A stretch of 64,000 bases of DNA from NCBI GenBank assembly GCA_003725585.1, contig RJMB01000021.1, positions 1 to 64,000 of the forward strand, in the 5' to 3' direction. The position numbers were made by a program, and so were the translations under genes. Shown here one piece after another: positions 43,842-54,050 of this stretch (its first letter is position 1; the number at the start of each line of letters is the position of its first letter). The stretch comes from Halostreptopolyspora alba (GTDB taxonomy: Bacteria; Actinomycetota; Actinomycetes; Streptosporangiales; Streptosporangiaceae). Below the pieces are notes generated by a model. The model worked only from the letters and a program-made list of their open reading frames with translations. It did not search any database and was not told the DNA's origin.

Positions 43842-44465
43842 TCAGCGCGCCCCCACCATCCGCAACGCCAGCTCGCAGTAGTGGTCGGCGATCTCGTCGG
43901 GGGTCCACTCGCCCTCGTCGCGGTACCAACGGGCCAGGTCGATCTGCAGCGAGAGCAGCGCCAGCGTGGTCATGCGGGGGGCCGGGGTGTCGAACACCCC
44001 CGCGTCGACACCGGCCTGCACGAGCCGGTGCATCTCGTCGTGGGTCGACCGGCGAAGATCGGCGATGTCGCGCTGGTGTTCGGGGCTGAGCGCGGACAGC
44101 TCGTAGTTCACGATGCGCGCGCTGGTGTGACCGCGGGCGTGGTGCGCCACGAACGTGCGCACGACCGCGACGAGCCGCTCGGCGGGATCATCCCGGCTCG
44201 CGGCGGCCTCGCGCACGAGGCGCAGCGTTGACTCGTGCCCCCGCCGGGAGATCAGGTAGAGCAGCTCCTCCTTGGACCTGTGGTGGACGTACACCGCCGC
44301 CGGGCTCATCCCCGCCGCCGCCGCGATATCCCGGGTCGTCGTGCCGTGGAAGCCCTTGGCGGCGAACGCCTCGATCGCGGCCGTGATGAGCCGCGTCCTG
44401 GCGTCCGCGGGAGTTTCCTCGCTGGACGAGGGGCCGGCGCCCTGGTGCTCGGGGGACTGACTCAT
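43842..44465 (-). CDS. TetR family transcriptional regulator
   Basis: A 207-residue TetR repressor. The N-terminal helix-turn-helix is TTRDIAAAAGMSPAAVYVHHRSKEELLY (about 42-69), followed by a helical ligand-binding domain ending WTPDEIADHYCELALRMV. ATG 44465 follows GAAGGAA. It is divergent from two acyl-CoA dehydrogenase genes and two palindromes lie in the shared gap, so it most likely represses them and itself, with an acyl-CoA as inducer. Confidence 0.85.
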   Translation of the reverse strand: MSQSPEHQGAGPSSSEETPADARTRLITAAIEAFAAKGFHGTTTRDIAAAAGMSPAAVYVHHRSKEELLYLISRRGHESTLRLVREAAASRDDPAERLVAVVRTFVAHHARGHTSARIVNYELSALSPEHQRDIADLRRSTHDEMHRLVQAGVDAGVFDTPAPRMTTLALLSLQIDLARWYRDEGEWTPDEIADHYCELALRMVGAR

Positions 44466-44517
44466 GCGATTCCTTCGGAGCGGGTGTGTTGACGAGGATG
44501 CCAGACATGGAGGATGC

Positions 44518-44551
44518 TAAGCGCACGCTTACCCAGCTAATCAAGCGCTTA
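44518..44551. promoter_or_regulatory. Paired TetR-type operators
   Basis: TAAGCG-CA-CGCTTA (44518-44531) is a perfect inverted repeat. Nine bases on, AAGCGCTT at 44543-44550 sits within a CTAA...TTAG frame (44537-44552), a variant of the same motif. They lie 53-72 bp from the TetR start in the divergent promoter gap. This is the expected place for autoregulation and for control of the acyl-CoA dehydrogenases. Confidence 0.68.
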
Positions 44552-44768
44552 GTCAGGCGGGGAGGGGCAACGTGGGGCGTCGCTTCGGTCTCGTCACACC
44601 CCCGATCAGCGACGGCCCCATCCCGAGTCCGCGGACCGCCGACCGTGGGGATCTCAGGCCGTCAGGCCGGCCAGCCGTCGCGCACGGATGGGCACCCCTG
44701 CCCGGCGGCACCCACCAGGAGCGCGTCAGGCCGCGGCGACGCCGGCGCGAAGCGAAAGCGAGGACACC

Positions 44769-45962
44769 ATGACGACCGAGGAGACCGTGCGCGCCGACCT
44801 GAAGACACGGGTCGACGCGCTACTCGAGGCCCACGATCCCGCGACCGTCGAGCGGCTCGATTTTCTCAGGGCCCAGTTCGACGCCGGGCTCGCGTGGGTG
44901 CACTTTCCCGAGGGGCTGGGCGGCCTGGGGCTCTCCCGCGCCCACCAGACCTACGTCAACGAACTGCTCGCCGCGGCCGGCGCCCCCGACAACGACCCGC
45001 GGCGCAACGGCATCGGGTTGGGGATGGCCGCCCCCACCATCCTGGCCTACGGCACCGAGGAGCAGAAGCGGCGTTTCCTGCGCCCCCTGTGGACCGGCGA
45101 GGAGGTGTGGTGCCAACTCTTCAGCGAGCCGGGGGCCGGCTCGGACCTGGCCGCGGTCGCCACCCGCGCCGTCCGCGACGGTGACACCTGGGTGGTCAAC
45201 GGCCAGAAGGTGTGGACCTCGTCCGCGCACAAGGCACGCTGGGCCATCCTGCTCGCGCGCACCGACCCCGACGTGCCCAAGCACAGGGGGATGAGCTACT
45301 TCATCTGCGACATGACCGACCCGGGTGTCGAGGTGCGGCCGCTGCGCCAGATCACCGGCGAGGCCGAGTTCAACGAGGTGTTCCTCTCCGACGCGCGCGT
45401 CCCCGACGCCCACCGGCTCGGCGCGGAGGGCGAGGGCTGGAAGGTCGCCAACGCCACCCTGATGAACGAGCGGGTGGCGATCGGCGGCAACGCGACACCC
45501 CGCGAGGCCAGCATGATCGGCTTCGTGGCCCACACGTGGCGCACCCGCCCCGAGCTTCGCCGCCCCGAGGCACACGACCAGCTGATGTCGCTGTGGGTGG
45601 AGGCCGAGGTCGCCCGGCTCTCCGGAACGCGGCTGCGGCAGAAGATCGCCGCGGGCCAGCCCGGGCCGGAGGGCTCGGGCATGAAGCTCACCTTCGCCCG
45701 GCTCACCCAACAGATCACCGGACTCGAGCTGCAGCTGTTGGGTGAGGAGGGGCTGCGCTACGACGACTGGACGATGACGCGACCCGACATCGTGGACTTC
45801 ACCGGCCGTGACCCCGGTTACCGCTACCTGCGCGCCAAGGGCAACTCGATCGAGGGCGGAACCTCGGAGATCCTGCGCAACATCATCGCCGAGCGCGTGC
45901 TGCAGCTGCCGGCCGAGCCTCGGGCCGACAAGGACATCCCCTGGAAGGACATCCCCCGATGA
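44769..45962 (+). CDS. Acyl-CoA dehydrogenase (subunit 1 of a coupled pair)
   Basis: A 397-residue FAD-dependent acyl-CoA dehydrogenase. Motifs include WCQLFSEPGAGSDLA (FAD/substrate binding), WVVNGQKVWTSSAHKA and the C-terminal AKGNSIEGGTSEILRNIIAERVL, whose IEGGTSE carries the Glu equivalent to the MCAD catalytic base. ATG 44769 lies about 300 bp from the divergent TetR gene. Its last four bases overlap the second dehydrogenase. The tandem arrangement resembles actinobacterial FadE pairs that form alpha2-beta2 enzymes for bulky or sterol-derived CoA esters. Confidence 0.87.
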   Translation: MTTEETVRADLKTRVDALLEAHDPATVERLDFLRAQFDAGLAWVHFPEGLGGLGLSRAHQTYVNELLAAAGAPDNDPRRNGIGLGMAAPTILAYGTEEQKRRFLRPLWTGEEVWCQLFSEPGAGSDLAAVATRAVRDGDTWVVNGQKVWTSSAHKARWAILLARTDPDVPKHRGMSYFICDMTDPGVEVRPLRQITGEAEFNEVFLSDARVPDAHRLGAEGEGWKVANATLMNERVAIGGNATPREASMIGFVAHTWRTRPELRRPEAHDQLMSLWVEAEVARLSGTRLRQKIAAGQPGPEGSGMKLTFARLTQQITGLELQLLGEEGLRYDDWTMTRPDIVDFTGRDPGYRYLRAKGNSIEGGTSEILRNIIAERVLQLPAEPRADKDIPWKDIPR

Positions 45963-47065
45963 ACGACGCCAACCTGCTCTACACCGATGTCGAGACGGCG
46001 CTCCAGGAAAGCGTGCGCGACCTCCTCACCGACCGGTGCGCGCCCGAGAAGGTCATCGCGACCTACGACGGGGACCGCGAGCTCCAGCCCAAGCTGTGGC
46101 GTTCGCTCGCCTTGGACCTCGGACTGGCGGGCCTCCTGGTTCCCGAGGAGCGCGGCGGGGCCGGTGCCAGCGCGCGCGAGGCCGCGGCGGTGCTGGAGGA
46201 GCTGGGCCGCTTCGCCGCCCCGGTTCCGTTCCTGACCAGTTCCGTGATCGCCACGGAGGCACTGTTGCGCGCCGGCGACGACGCCCTGCTGGCCACGGTC
46301 GCCGGTGGGGAGCGCACCGCCGCCGTGGTGGTCCCGTTCTCCACGTCCCCGGACGAGCTGCGCGCGACCGTCCGGGTGGACGGGCAGGGGGCGCTGCGTG
46401 GCCGGGTCACCAGCGTGGCCGGCGCGGTGGACGCGGATGTCCTGCTGGTGCCGGTCGAGGTCGCGGACGGCGTTGAGCTGCACGCCGTCGAGGCCGGCGC
46501 GGCACGAATCACCCCGGTCGTGTCGCTGGACATGACCCGCCAACTCGCCGACGTCGACCTCGACGGGGCTTCGAGTACCCGGGTGGTCGAGGACGGTGGC
46601 GACCGGGCGGTCCGCGCCGCGCTGGAGCTGGGCGCGGCGCTGATGGCCTCGGAGCAGCTCGGTGTGGCCCAGTGGTGCCTGGACACGACGGTCGGCTACC
46701 TGCGCGACCGCACCCAGTTCGGCCGCTCGGTCGGTGGCTTCCAGGCCCTCAAGCATCGGCTCGCGGACCTGTACGTGATGACGGAGTCGACCCGGACAGC
46801 GGCGCGCTACGCGGCGACCACCGCGGCCGACGACGACCCCGACCGGCACGTGGCCGCCCTCATGGCCAAGTCGTACTGCTCCGACTCGGCGGTACGGGCC
46901 GCCGAGGAGTGCGTCCAGCTGCACGGCGGTATCGGGATGACCTGGGAGCACCCGGCCCACCTCTACCTCAAGCGCGCCAAGGCCGACCAGGTCGCGCTCG
47001 GGAACCCGCAGGCGACGCGGCGGCGACTGGGTGAGGTGGTCGACCTTCCGATGCCCACCACGTAG
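45959..47065 (+). CDS. Acyl-CoA dehydrogenase (subunit 2, probably non-catalytic or partner)
   Basis: A 368-residue acyl-CoA dehydrogenase-fold protein. It keeps the N-terminal GLAGLLVPEERGGAGAS and the RDRTQFGRSVGGFQALKHRLADLY segment, and ends in VQLHGGIGMTWEHPAHLYLKR. The EGT catalytic-base motif is not seen at that end, and the middle domain is shortened (about 30 residues fewer than its partner overall). Both features fit the partner subunit of a heteromeric enzyme. It starts by ATGA overlap with subunit 1 and is followed by a hairpin terminator. Confidence 0.84.
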   Translation: MNDANLLYTDVETALQESVRDLLTDRCAPEKVIATYDGDRELQPKLWRSLALDLGLAGLLVPEERGGAGASAREAAAVLEELGRFAAPVPFLTSSVIATEALLRAGDDALLATVAGGERTAAVVVPFSTSPDELRATVRVDGQGALRGRVTSVAGAVDADVLLVPVEVADGVELHAVEAGAARITPVVSLDMTRQLADVDLDGASSTRVVEDGGDRAVRAALELGAALMASEQLGVAQWCLDTTVGYLRDRTQFGRSVGGFQALKHRLADLYVMTESTRTAARYAATTAADDDPDRHVAALMAKSYCSDSAVRAAEECVQLHGGIGMTWEHPAHLYLKRAKADQVALGNPQATRRRLGEVVDLPMPTT

Positions 47066-47091
47066 GTCACGTGGCCTCCGGAGCGCCGCCT

Positions 47092-47114
47092 CTCGTCCCC
47101 GTGCGGGGGACGAG
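47092..47114 (+). terminator. Terminator of the acyl-CoA dehydrogenase operon
   Basis: CTCGTCCCC (47092-47100) pairs perfectly with GGGGACGAG (47106-47114) around a 5-nt loop, 27 bases after the stop at 47065. Confidence 0.75.
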
Positions 47115-47346
47115 CCCGAGCGATCCGGTGCGACAGGGGCGCGGCGCCCGCGGGAGGGCGGGCACCGCGCCCCGACGTGTGGCGCCACCCCCACACGGCG
47201 GGATCAGCGCGTGCGGCGCCTCCACCTCGGGCCGGTCACCGCGGGCGGACCACACCGCACCGGGGGGAGCCGCCCGGGGTCGGGAGAGCCCCGCACACGC
47301 AACGACGGAGCCCACCAGAAGAGCGGGGACTTCCCCACAAACCTTC
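47115..47346. other. Intergenic stretch without recognised genes
   Basis: About 230 bp of GC-rich DNA lie between the dehydrogenase terminator and the inverted repeat at 47347. All frames give only arginine/proline-rich reading frames without ribosome sites. I see no RNA gene or operator in it. Confidence 0.5.
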
Positions 47347-47407
47347 GTTGATCTTGTCGCTGTCGATACGGGTAATCGATTTCCGTGTCGGTAGCGACAA
47401 GATCAAC
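47347..47407. repeat. 61-nt near-perfect inverted repeat abutting the HxlR stop
   Basis: Arms of 25 nt (47347-47371 and 47383-47407) match at 22 of 25 positions, with the first 15 identical (GTTGATCTTGTCGCT against its complement), around an 11-nt loop. It is clearly less GC-rich than its surroundings. It touches the HxlR stop codon, so it will act as its terminator. Its length, imperfect inner arms and unusual composition also fit a small repeat element (REP/MITE-like). Confidence 0.7.
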
Positions 47408-47827
47408 TTACTGTGCGCGTGCCCGTGCGAGGCGGGTACCGGTGGCGTACAGCTCGACCAGCAGCGGCCGCAGGCTGTGCCCGGCGGCGGTGAGCGTGTA
47501 GGTCGTGCGGGAGGGGTAGCCACGGACCTCGGTCCTGCGCACGAGGCCCTGACTCCGGAGGTGCTGGAGCCGGTCGCTGAGAACCTTGTCGCTGAGCCCG
47601 GGAAGCCCCCGCTTGAGCCGTCCGTAGGAAAGCGGCCCACGGCTGAGATCCCGCAGGATCAGGGTGGTCCATCGCCCGGCGATCGCCGCGAGGGCGATCT
47701 CGACCGGGCAGTCGGGAGAGGGAGCGCCCACATCACCCCGGCCGTCCGGCACGAGGTCATCGACCGGCGCGCCACTCACCGTTTGGTGAGCCACGGCGGC
47801 GTTCGCCACGGTGTCCGCATGAGCCAT
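47408..47827 (-). CDS. HxlR family transcriptional regulator
   Basis: A 139-residue winged-helix regulator. The HxlR signature begins at DCPVEIALAAIAGRWTTLILRDLSRGPLSYGRLKRGLPGLSDKVLSDRLQHL, with the conserved N-terminal Cys that can sense redox or electrophiles. The C-terminus is TYTLTAAGHSLRPLLVELYATG. ATG 47827 is taken, although about 35 residues precede the domain and an internal GTG start is possible. With this start, its 5' end overlaps the divergent NTF2-like gene by nine bases. It probably controls that neighbour. Confidence 0.82.
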   Translation of the reverse strand: MAHADTVANAAVAHQTVSGAPVDDLVPDGRGDVGAPSPDCPVEIALAAIAGRWTTLILRDLSRGPLSYGRLKRGLPGLSDKVLSDRLQHLRSQGLVRRTEVRGYPSRTTYTLTAAGHSLRPLLVELYATGTRLARARAQ

Positions 47828-48244
47828 GACACCGACGGTATCCGCCTGACCCCGCACGCCGCCGAGCATCCCGCCGTCTTCGCGGCGGCGTTCAACTCCG
47901 GGGACCCCGCCGTACTCGAACAGGTCTACGAACCCAACGCCGTGTTCGTGAAGCCGGACGGCACGCGCGTCGTCGGCGAGGACCGGCGAGCGGCCAACAC
48001 CGAGTTCCAGGGACTCGGCGTTGGCATCGAGGTAAGGGTCAGGAACGTCCACGAGTACGAAGATCTCGCCTTGCTCATCGTGGACTGGGCCATCAGGGGA
48101 ACCACCGCGCAGGGATCCGCGATCGACCTTTGCGGTACCGCGACCGATGTCGCACGGCGCGGCACGGACGGTCTGTGGCGCTACATTATCGACAGCCCGC
48201 TGGGGATCGACACCGCCGGGCCGGAACACTCGCCAGCCACCTGA
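47819..48244 (+). CDS. NTF2/SnoaL-like small protein (DUF4440-type)
   Basis: A 141-residue alpha+beta barrel protein: PAVFAAAFNSGDPAVLEQVYEPNAVFVKPDGTRVVG, then LALLIVDWAIRG and a final WRYIIDSPLGI. This is the SnoaL/DUF4440 ketosteroid-isomerase-like fold, used by small isomerases, hydrolases and binding proteins. ATG 47819 has no strong ribosome site and lies within the start of the divergent HxlR gene. The pairing with HxlR suggests induction by a toxic or redox-active small molecule; inference. Confidence 0.72.
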   Translation: MSHDTDGIRLTPHAAEHPAVFAAAFNSGDPAVLEQVYEPNAVFVKPDGTRVVGEDRRAANTEFQGLGVGIEVRVRNVHEYEDLALLIVDWAIRGTTAQGSAIDLCGTATDVARRGTDGLWRYIIDSPLGIDTAGPEHSPAT

Positions 48245-48259
48245 GCGGGCGGCACGACC

Positions 48260-48289
48260 GCGGCGGCCGCTCCGCGCAACGGCCGCCGC
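48260..48289 (+). terminator. Terminator of the NTF2-like gene
   Basis: GCGGCGGCCG (48260-48269) pairs perfectly with CGGCCGCCGC (48280-48289), 10-nt loop, starting 16 bases after the stop at 48244. Confidence 0.7.
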
Positions 48290-48506
48290 CTTGTGGTCAT
48301 TGCCCCGGGTCGGGGCTCCCCACGGGCCCGCGGTCTCCCCCGCGTGTGGGTACCGGCGCGCCCGGCCCCGACGAGAGCGCCGGGCCTCCCGGCCCCCGGT
48401 TCCCGTGAGCGCGGGTCACAGCCCGTACCGCTGGCCTCCACGCCGGAGATTCCCCGGTCATGTCGTATCCCGCACGCGACACGCCAGCGCTGAGCGATTC
48501 ACTGCT

Positions 48507-48542
48507 TTGACTAATTCCAGAAAAGGCGTCAGACTCCGGAGC
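48507..48542 (+). promoter_or_regulatory. furA promoter, probably producing a leaderless mRNA
   Basis: TTGACT (48507-48512), a 17-bp spacer and CAGACT (48530-48535) form a sigma-A-like promoter whose predicted start of transcription falls at or within a base or two of the furA ATG (48543). The spacer AATTCCAGAAAAGG is AT-rich against the local background and is the likely FurA binding site. Leaderless, autoregulated furA transcripts are known from mycobacterial furA-katG loci. Confidence 0.6.
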
Positions 48543-51216
<2,674 letters not shown>

Positions 51217-51247
51217 TCCCCGTCCCCGGGCTTTCTGAGTCCGACGC

Positions 51248-51280
51248 GATCCGGCCCGGCCGTGGCGGTCGGGCCGGATC
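51248..51280. terminator. Bidirectional terminator between katG and the NarL-type regulator
   Basis: GATCCGGCCCG (51248-51258) pairs perfectly with CGGGCCGGATC (51270-51280) around an 11-nt loop, between convergent genes ending at 51216 and 51353. Confidence 0.78.
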
Positions 51281-51352
51281 CCGCCTGACGCCAAGGTGGG
51301 CCGGTCGCGGTGGCCGACCCTCGCGCCCCGATTCATACCTCCGGCGGTGCTC

Positions 51353-51991
51353 TCACTCGGGTTCTCCCGAGGACAGCAATCCCAGGCGCATGGCCGTGGT
51401 GACCGCGGCGGTGCGGTCGGAGACGTCGAGCTTGGTGTAGGCGCTCATCAGGTGAGTCTTGACGGTGGTGCCGCTGATGAACAGGTTCCGCCCGATCTCG
51501 GCGTTGCTGTGTCCGTCAGCGGCAAGGCGCAGCACCTCGACCTCGCGTTCGGTGAGCCGCGGTGCCTCACGGCGCTCCCGCATCCCGGAGACGAGCTTTC
51601 CGGCGACGGCGGGGGCCAGTACCGTCTCCCCGCGCACCGCCGCGCGCACCGCCTGGGCCAGCTCCGCCCGAGGGGTGTCCTTGAGCAGGTACCCGGTCGC
51701 TCCGGCCTCCACGGCGCGCAGAATATCGGTGTCGGTGTCGTAGGTGGTCAACACCAGCACCCGGCAGTCGGTGGAGCCCCGCAGGATCCGCTCGGTCGCC
51801 TCCACCCCGTCCCCACCCGGGATCCGCAGGTCCATGAGCACCACATCGGGGGTGAGGCTCTCGGTCGCGGTGACGGCCTCCTGGCTGGAGGCGGCCTCCC
51901 CCACCACCTCCAGGTCGGTTTCGGCGGAGAGCATGACGCGGACCCCCTCCCGCACCACGGGGTGGTCGTCCACCAGTAGGACGCGGATCAT
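51353..51991 (-). CDS. NarL/FixJ family response regulator
   Basis: A 212-residue regulator. The receiver has VDDH at 8-10, phosphorylatable Asp54 (VVLMDLRIPGGDG) and Lys104 (LLKDTP). The C-terminal LuxR helix-turn-helix is LTEREVEVLRLAADGHSNAEIGRNLFISGTTVKTH. The ATG at 51991 overlaps the kinase stop. It ends a four-gene unit running ATPase, permease, kinase, regulator, so it probably activates the ABC exporter in response to the kinase. Confidence 0.9.
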   Translation of the reverse strand: MIRVLLVDDHPVVREGVRVMLSAETDLEVVGEAASSQEAVTATESLTPDVVLMDLRIPGGDGVEATERILRGSTDCRVLVLTTYDTDTDILRAVEAGATGYLLKDTPRAELAQAVRAAVRGETVLAPAVAGKLVSGMRERREAPRLTEREVEVLRLAADGHSNAEIGRNLFISGTTVKTHLMSAYTKLDVSDRTAAVTTAMRLGLLSSGEPE

Positions 51992-53217
51992 GACACGGCC
52001 TCCTTCGCCCCGGACAGGGGCAGCTCGATGTGGACACGGGTGCCCTGGCCCGGGGAGCTGTCCACCCGGCACGTCCCGCCCAACGCCTCGGCACGGTGGC
52101 GGAGGTTGCCCAGCCCGTGCCCGTTGGCGGCATCAGCGGGGGCGAATCCGCGGCCGTCGTCCTCGACGGTCAGGCGCAGTTGCTCGTCGGAGTAGTCCAG
52201 GGTCACCTCAGCGGTGGTCGCCTCGGCGTGCTTGCGGATGTTGGCCAGGGCCTCCTGGGCCGCGCGCACCAGCCCCACCTGCGTCTGCGGTGACAACGGG
52301 GGCGCCGTCCCGAACACGCGGGTGTCGGCGTCGAGATCCAGCTCCTCGCCCAGGCGCGCCACCATGCGCCGCAGTGACTGTTCCAGGGAGTCCTCGCCCA
52401 GATGCGCCGGGGTGCGGCCCGCCACCAGGGCGCGGGCCTCACCGAGGTTCTCCTGGGCGGTCTCGCGCATCATCGCTACGTGGCGCCGCGCCGCGGCGGG
52501 GTCCGTGTCCAGCTCGGACTCCACGGCCTGGGCGAGCGTGACAATGCTGGTGAACCCCTGGGCGAGGGTGTCGTGGATCTCCCGGGCCAGGTACTCGCGC
52601 TCGGCCAGGGCCCCGGCCTCCTCGGATAACCGGGCCACATCGGACTGGCTGCGCCTCAGTTCGGCGATCAGGGCGGCCCGCTCCTCGCTCTGGGTCACCA
52701 CCCGGAAGATCCAGGTGCCGAACCAGTACGCGAAGCCGATGATGAGCACGTACACCGCGAGCTGCAGGGGCAGCGAGGACCAGTCCGTGATCCCCACCCC
52801 GGCCCGGACCAGGTGGGGCACCACCAGCACGGCGGCCACGGCGGCGGTGCCGGAGTTGACACCGCCGGTCATGTAGACCAGCGGAGAGATCACGAACAGG
52901 CCCACCGCGGCCGACGGGGAGATGGCCACCACGGGCATGTAGCACGCGGTGACGCCGTAGACGAACAGCACCGCCGTGCGGGAGCCGTAGAGGTTCTCCT
53001 GGGCACGCATGATCCGCCGGCCGACGGTGAGGTACAGCGCCAGCAGCGCCCCCATCAGCGGGATGGGAACCCAACGCCAGCCGGGGTCGCCATAGGTGAC
53101 AGCGAGCGCGGCAGTGGCGCACACACCGGCTGTGAAGAGGAACTGCCACGGCCGGGAGTCCGCCGATTCGACGACGCCGGAGGCGTCGTCGAACCGATCC
53201 TGTGACGGGGCGGGCAT
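51988..53217 (-). CDS. Sensor histidine kinase, HisKA_3 (NarL partner) type
   Basis: A 409-residue kinase with about five or six membrane helices in residues 25-172, then a dimerisation domain with phospho-acceptor His215 in REIHDTLAQGF. The HATPase region contains AAQEALANIRKHA, DDGRGF and GHGLGNLRHRAEALGG. The many helices and short loops indicate sensing within the membrane, as in kinases that detect antimicrobial peptides or membrane stress through an ABC exporter. It overlaps both neighbours by four bases. Confidence 0.88.
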   Translation of the reverse strand: MPAPSQDRFDDASGVVESADSRPWQFLFTAGVCATAALAVTYGDPGWRWVPIPLMGALLALYLTVGRRIMRAQENLYGSRTAVLFVYGVTACYMPVVAISPSAAVGLFVISPLVYMTGGVNSGTAAVAAVLVVPHLVRAGVGITDWSSLPLQLAVYVLIIGFAYWFGTWIFRVVTQSEERAALIAELRRSQSDVARLSEEAGALAEREYLAREIHDTLAQGFTSIVTLAQAVESELDTDPAAARRHVAMMRETAQENLGEARALVAGRTPAHLGEDSLEQSLRRMVARLGEELDLDADTRVFGTAPPLSPQTQVGLVRAAQEALANIRKHAEATTAEVTLDYSDEQLRLTVEDDGRGFAPADAANGHGLGNLRHRAEALGGTCRVDSSPGQGTRVHIELPLSGAKEAVS

Positions 53218-54050
53218 CAGCCGTCCTTCGCGGTTTTCCAGCGGAACGTCAGCAGGCACAACACTAGTCCGGCCACGCACCAGGCTCCGAGCGCGCCGGC
53301 GACCAGGGGCAGTTCGAATCCGCCGGAGGGTTCCATCGCCGCGGCCGATTCGGGGTAGAACGCCGCGCGCATCCCCTGGGCCATCCACTTGAGCGGGAAC
53401 AGTGAGGCCACGGTGAGCGCCCCGTCCGGTAGGAGCGACACCGGCAAGAAGATCCCGGAGAGGAACTGCAGGACCAGGAACGGCACCACGACGATGCCGC
53501 TGGCGGCCTGCACGCTGCGCGCCGCGCTACTGATGGCGATACCGAGGAGGGCGCTGGACACCGTGCCCAGTGCGAGCACCCAGGCGAACGTGAACCACCC
53601 GGCGGCGCCGAGGTCGAGGGCGGCCCCGTAGCCCAGGCGGGCGACGGCCAGCAGCAGCGCCACCTGTCCCGCCGCCAGTATCAGGACCAGGACGGTTTTT
53701 CCGACGAAGTACGCGGCGGGGGGCATGGGGGTTCCCCGCAGGCGACGCAGGGTGCCGTTGCCGCGTTCGTTGGCGATGCCGATGCCCAGGTTCTGGAAGC
53801 TGACCGACATCAGCCCCATGGCGATCAGACCGGGCAGGTAGAACTCGGTGGCGGACATCCCGCCGGGCGTGTCCGTGACGTTCTCGAAGATCGACGAGAA
53901 CAGCACCAGGATGAGTGTTGGCAGGGAGAAGGTGAACACCACCGTCTCCCACTCGCGGAAGAACTCGCGGACCTCCAGGATCCCGCGGGAGGTGCCGATG
54001 CGCAGCGCCCCGGGCAACGGGGCGGGGGGAAGTGTGGTCGGCTGGCTCAT
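53217..54050 (-). CDS. ABC-2 type exporter permease
   Basis: A 277-residue ABC-2 permease with six membrane helices. The start has the amphipathic REFFREWETVVFTFSLPTLILVLFSSIFENV, the centre ERGNGTLRRLRGTPMPPAAYFVGK is the family's hallmark, and a periplasmic loop precedes the last helix. It works as a dimer with the upstream ATPase to export a drug, lipid or peptide. ATG 54050 overlaps the ATPase stop; its own stop overlaps the kinase start. Confidence 0.86.
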   Translation of the reverse strand: MSQPTTLPPAPLPGALRIGTSRGILEVREFFREWETVVFTFSLPTLILVLFSSIFENVTDTPGGMSATEFYLPGLIAMGLMSVSFQNLGIGIANERGNGTLRRLRGTPMPPAAYFVGKTVLVLILAAGQVALLLAVARLGYGAALDLGAAGWFTFAWVLALGTVSSALLGIAISSAARSVQAASGIVVVPFLVLQFLSGIFLPVSLLPDGALTVASLFPLKWMAQGMRAAFYPESAAAMEPSGGFELPLVAGALGAWCVAGLVLCLLTFRWKTAKDG

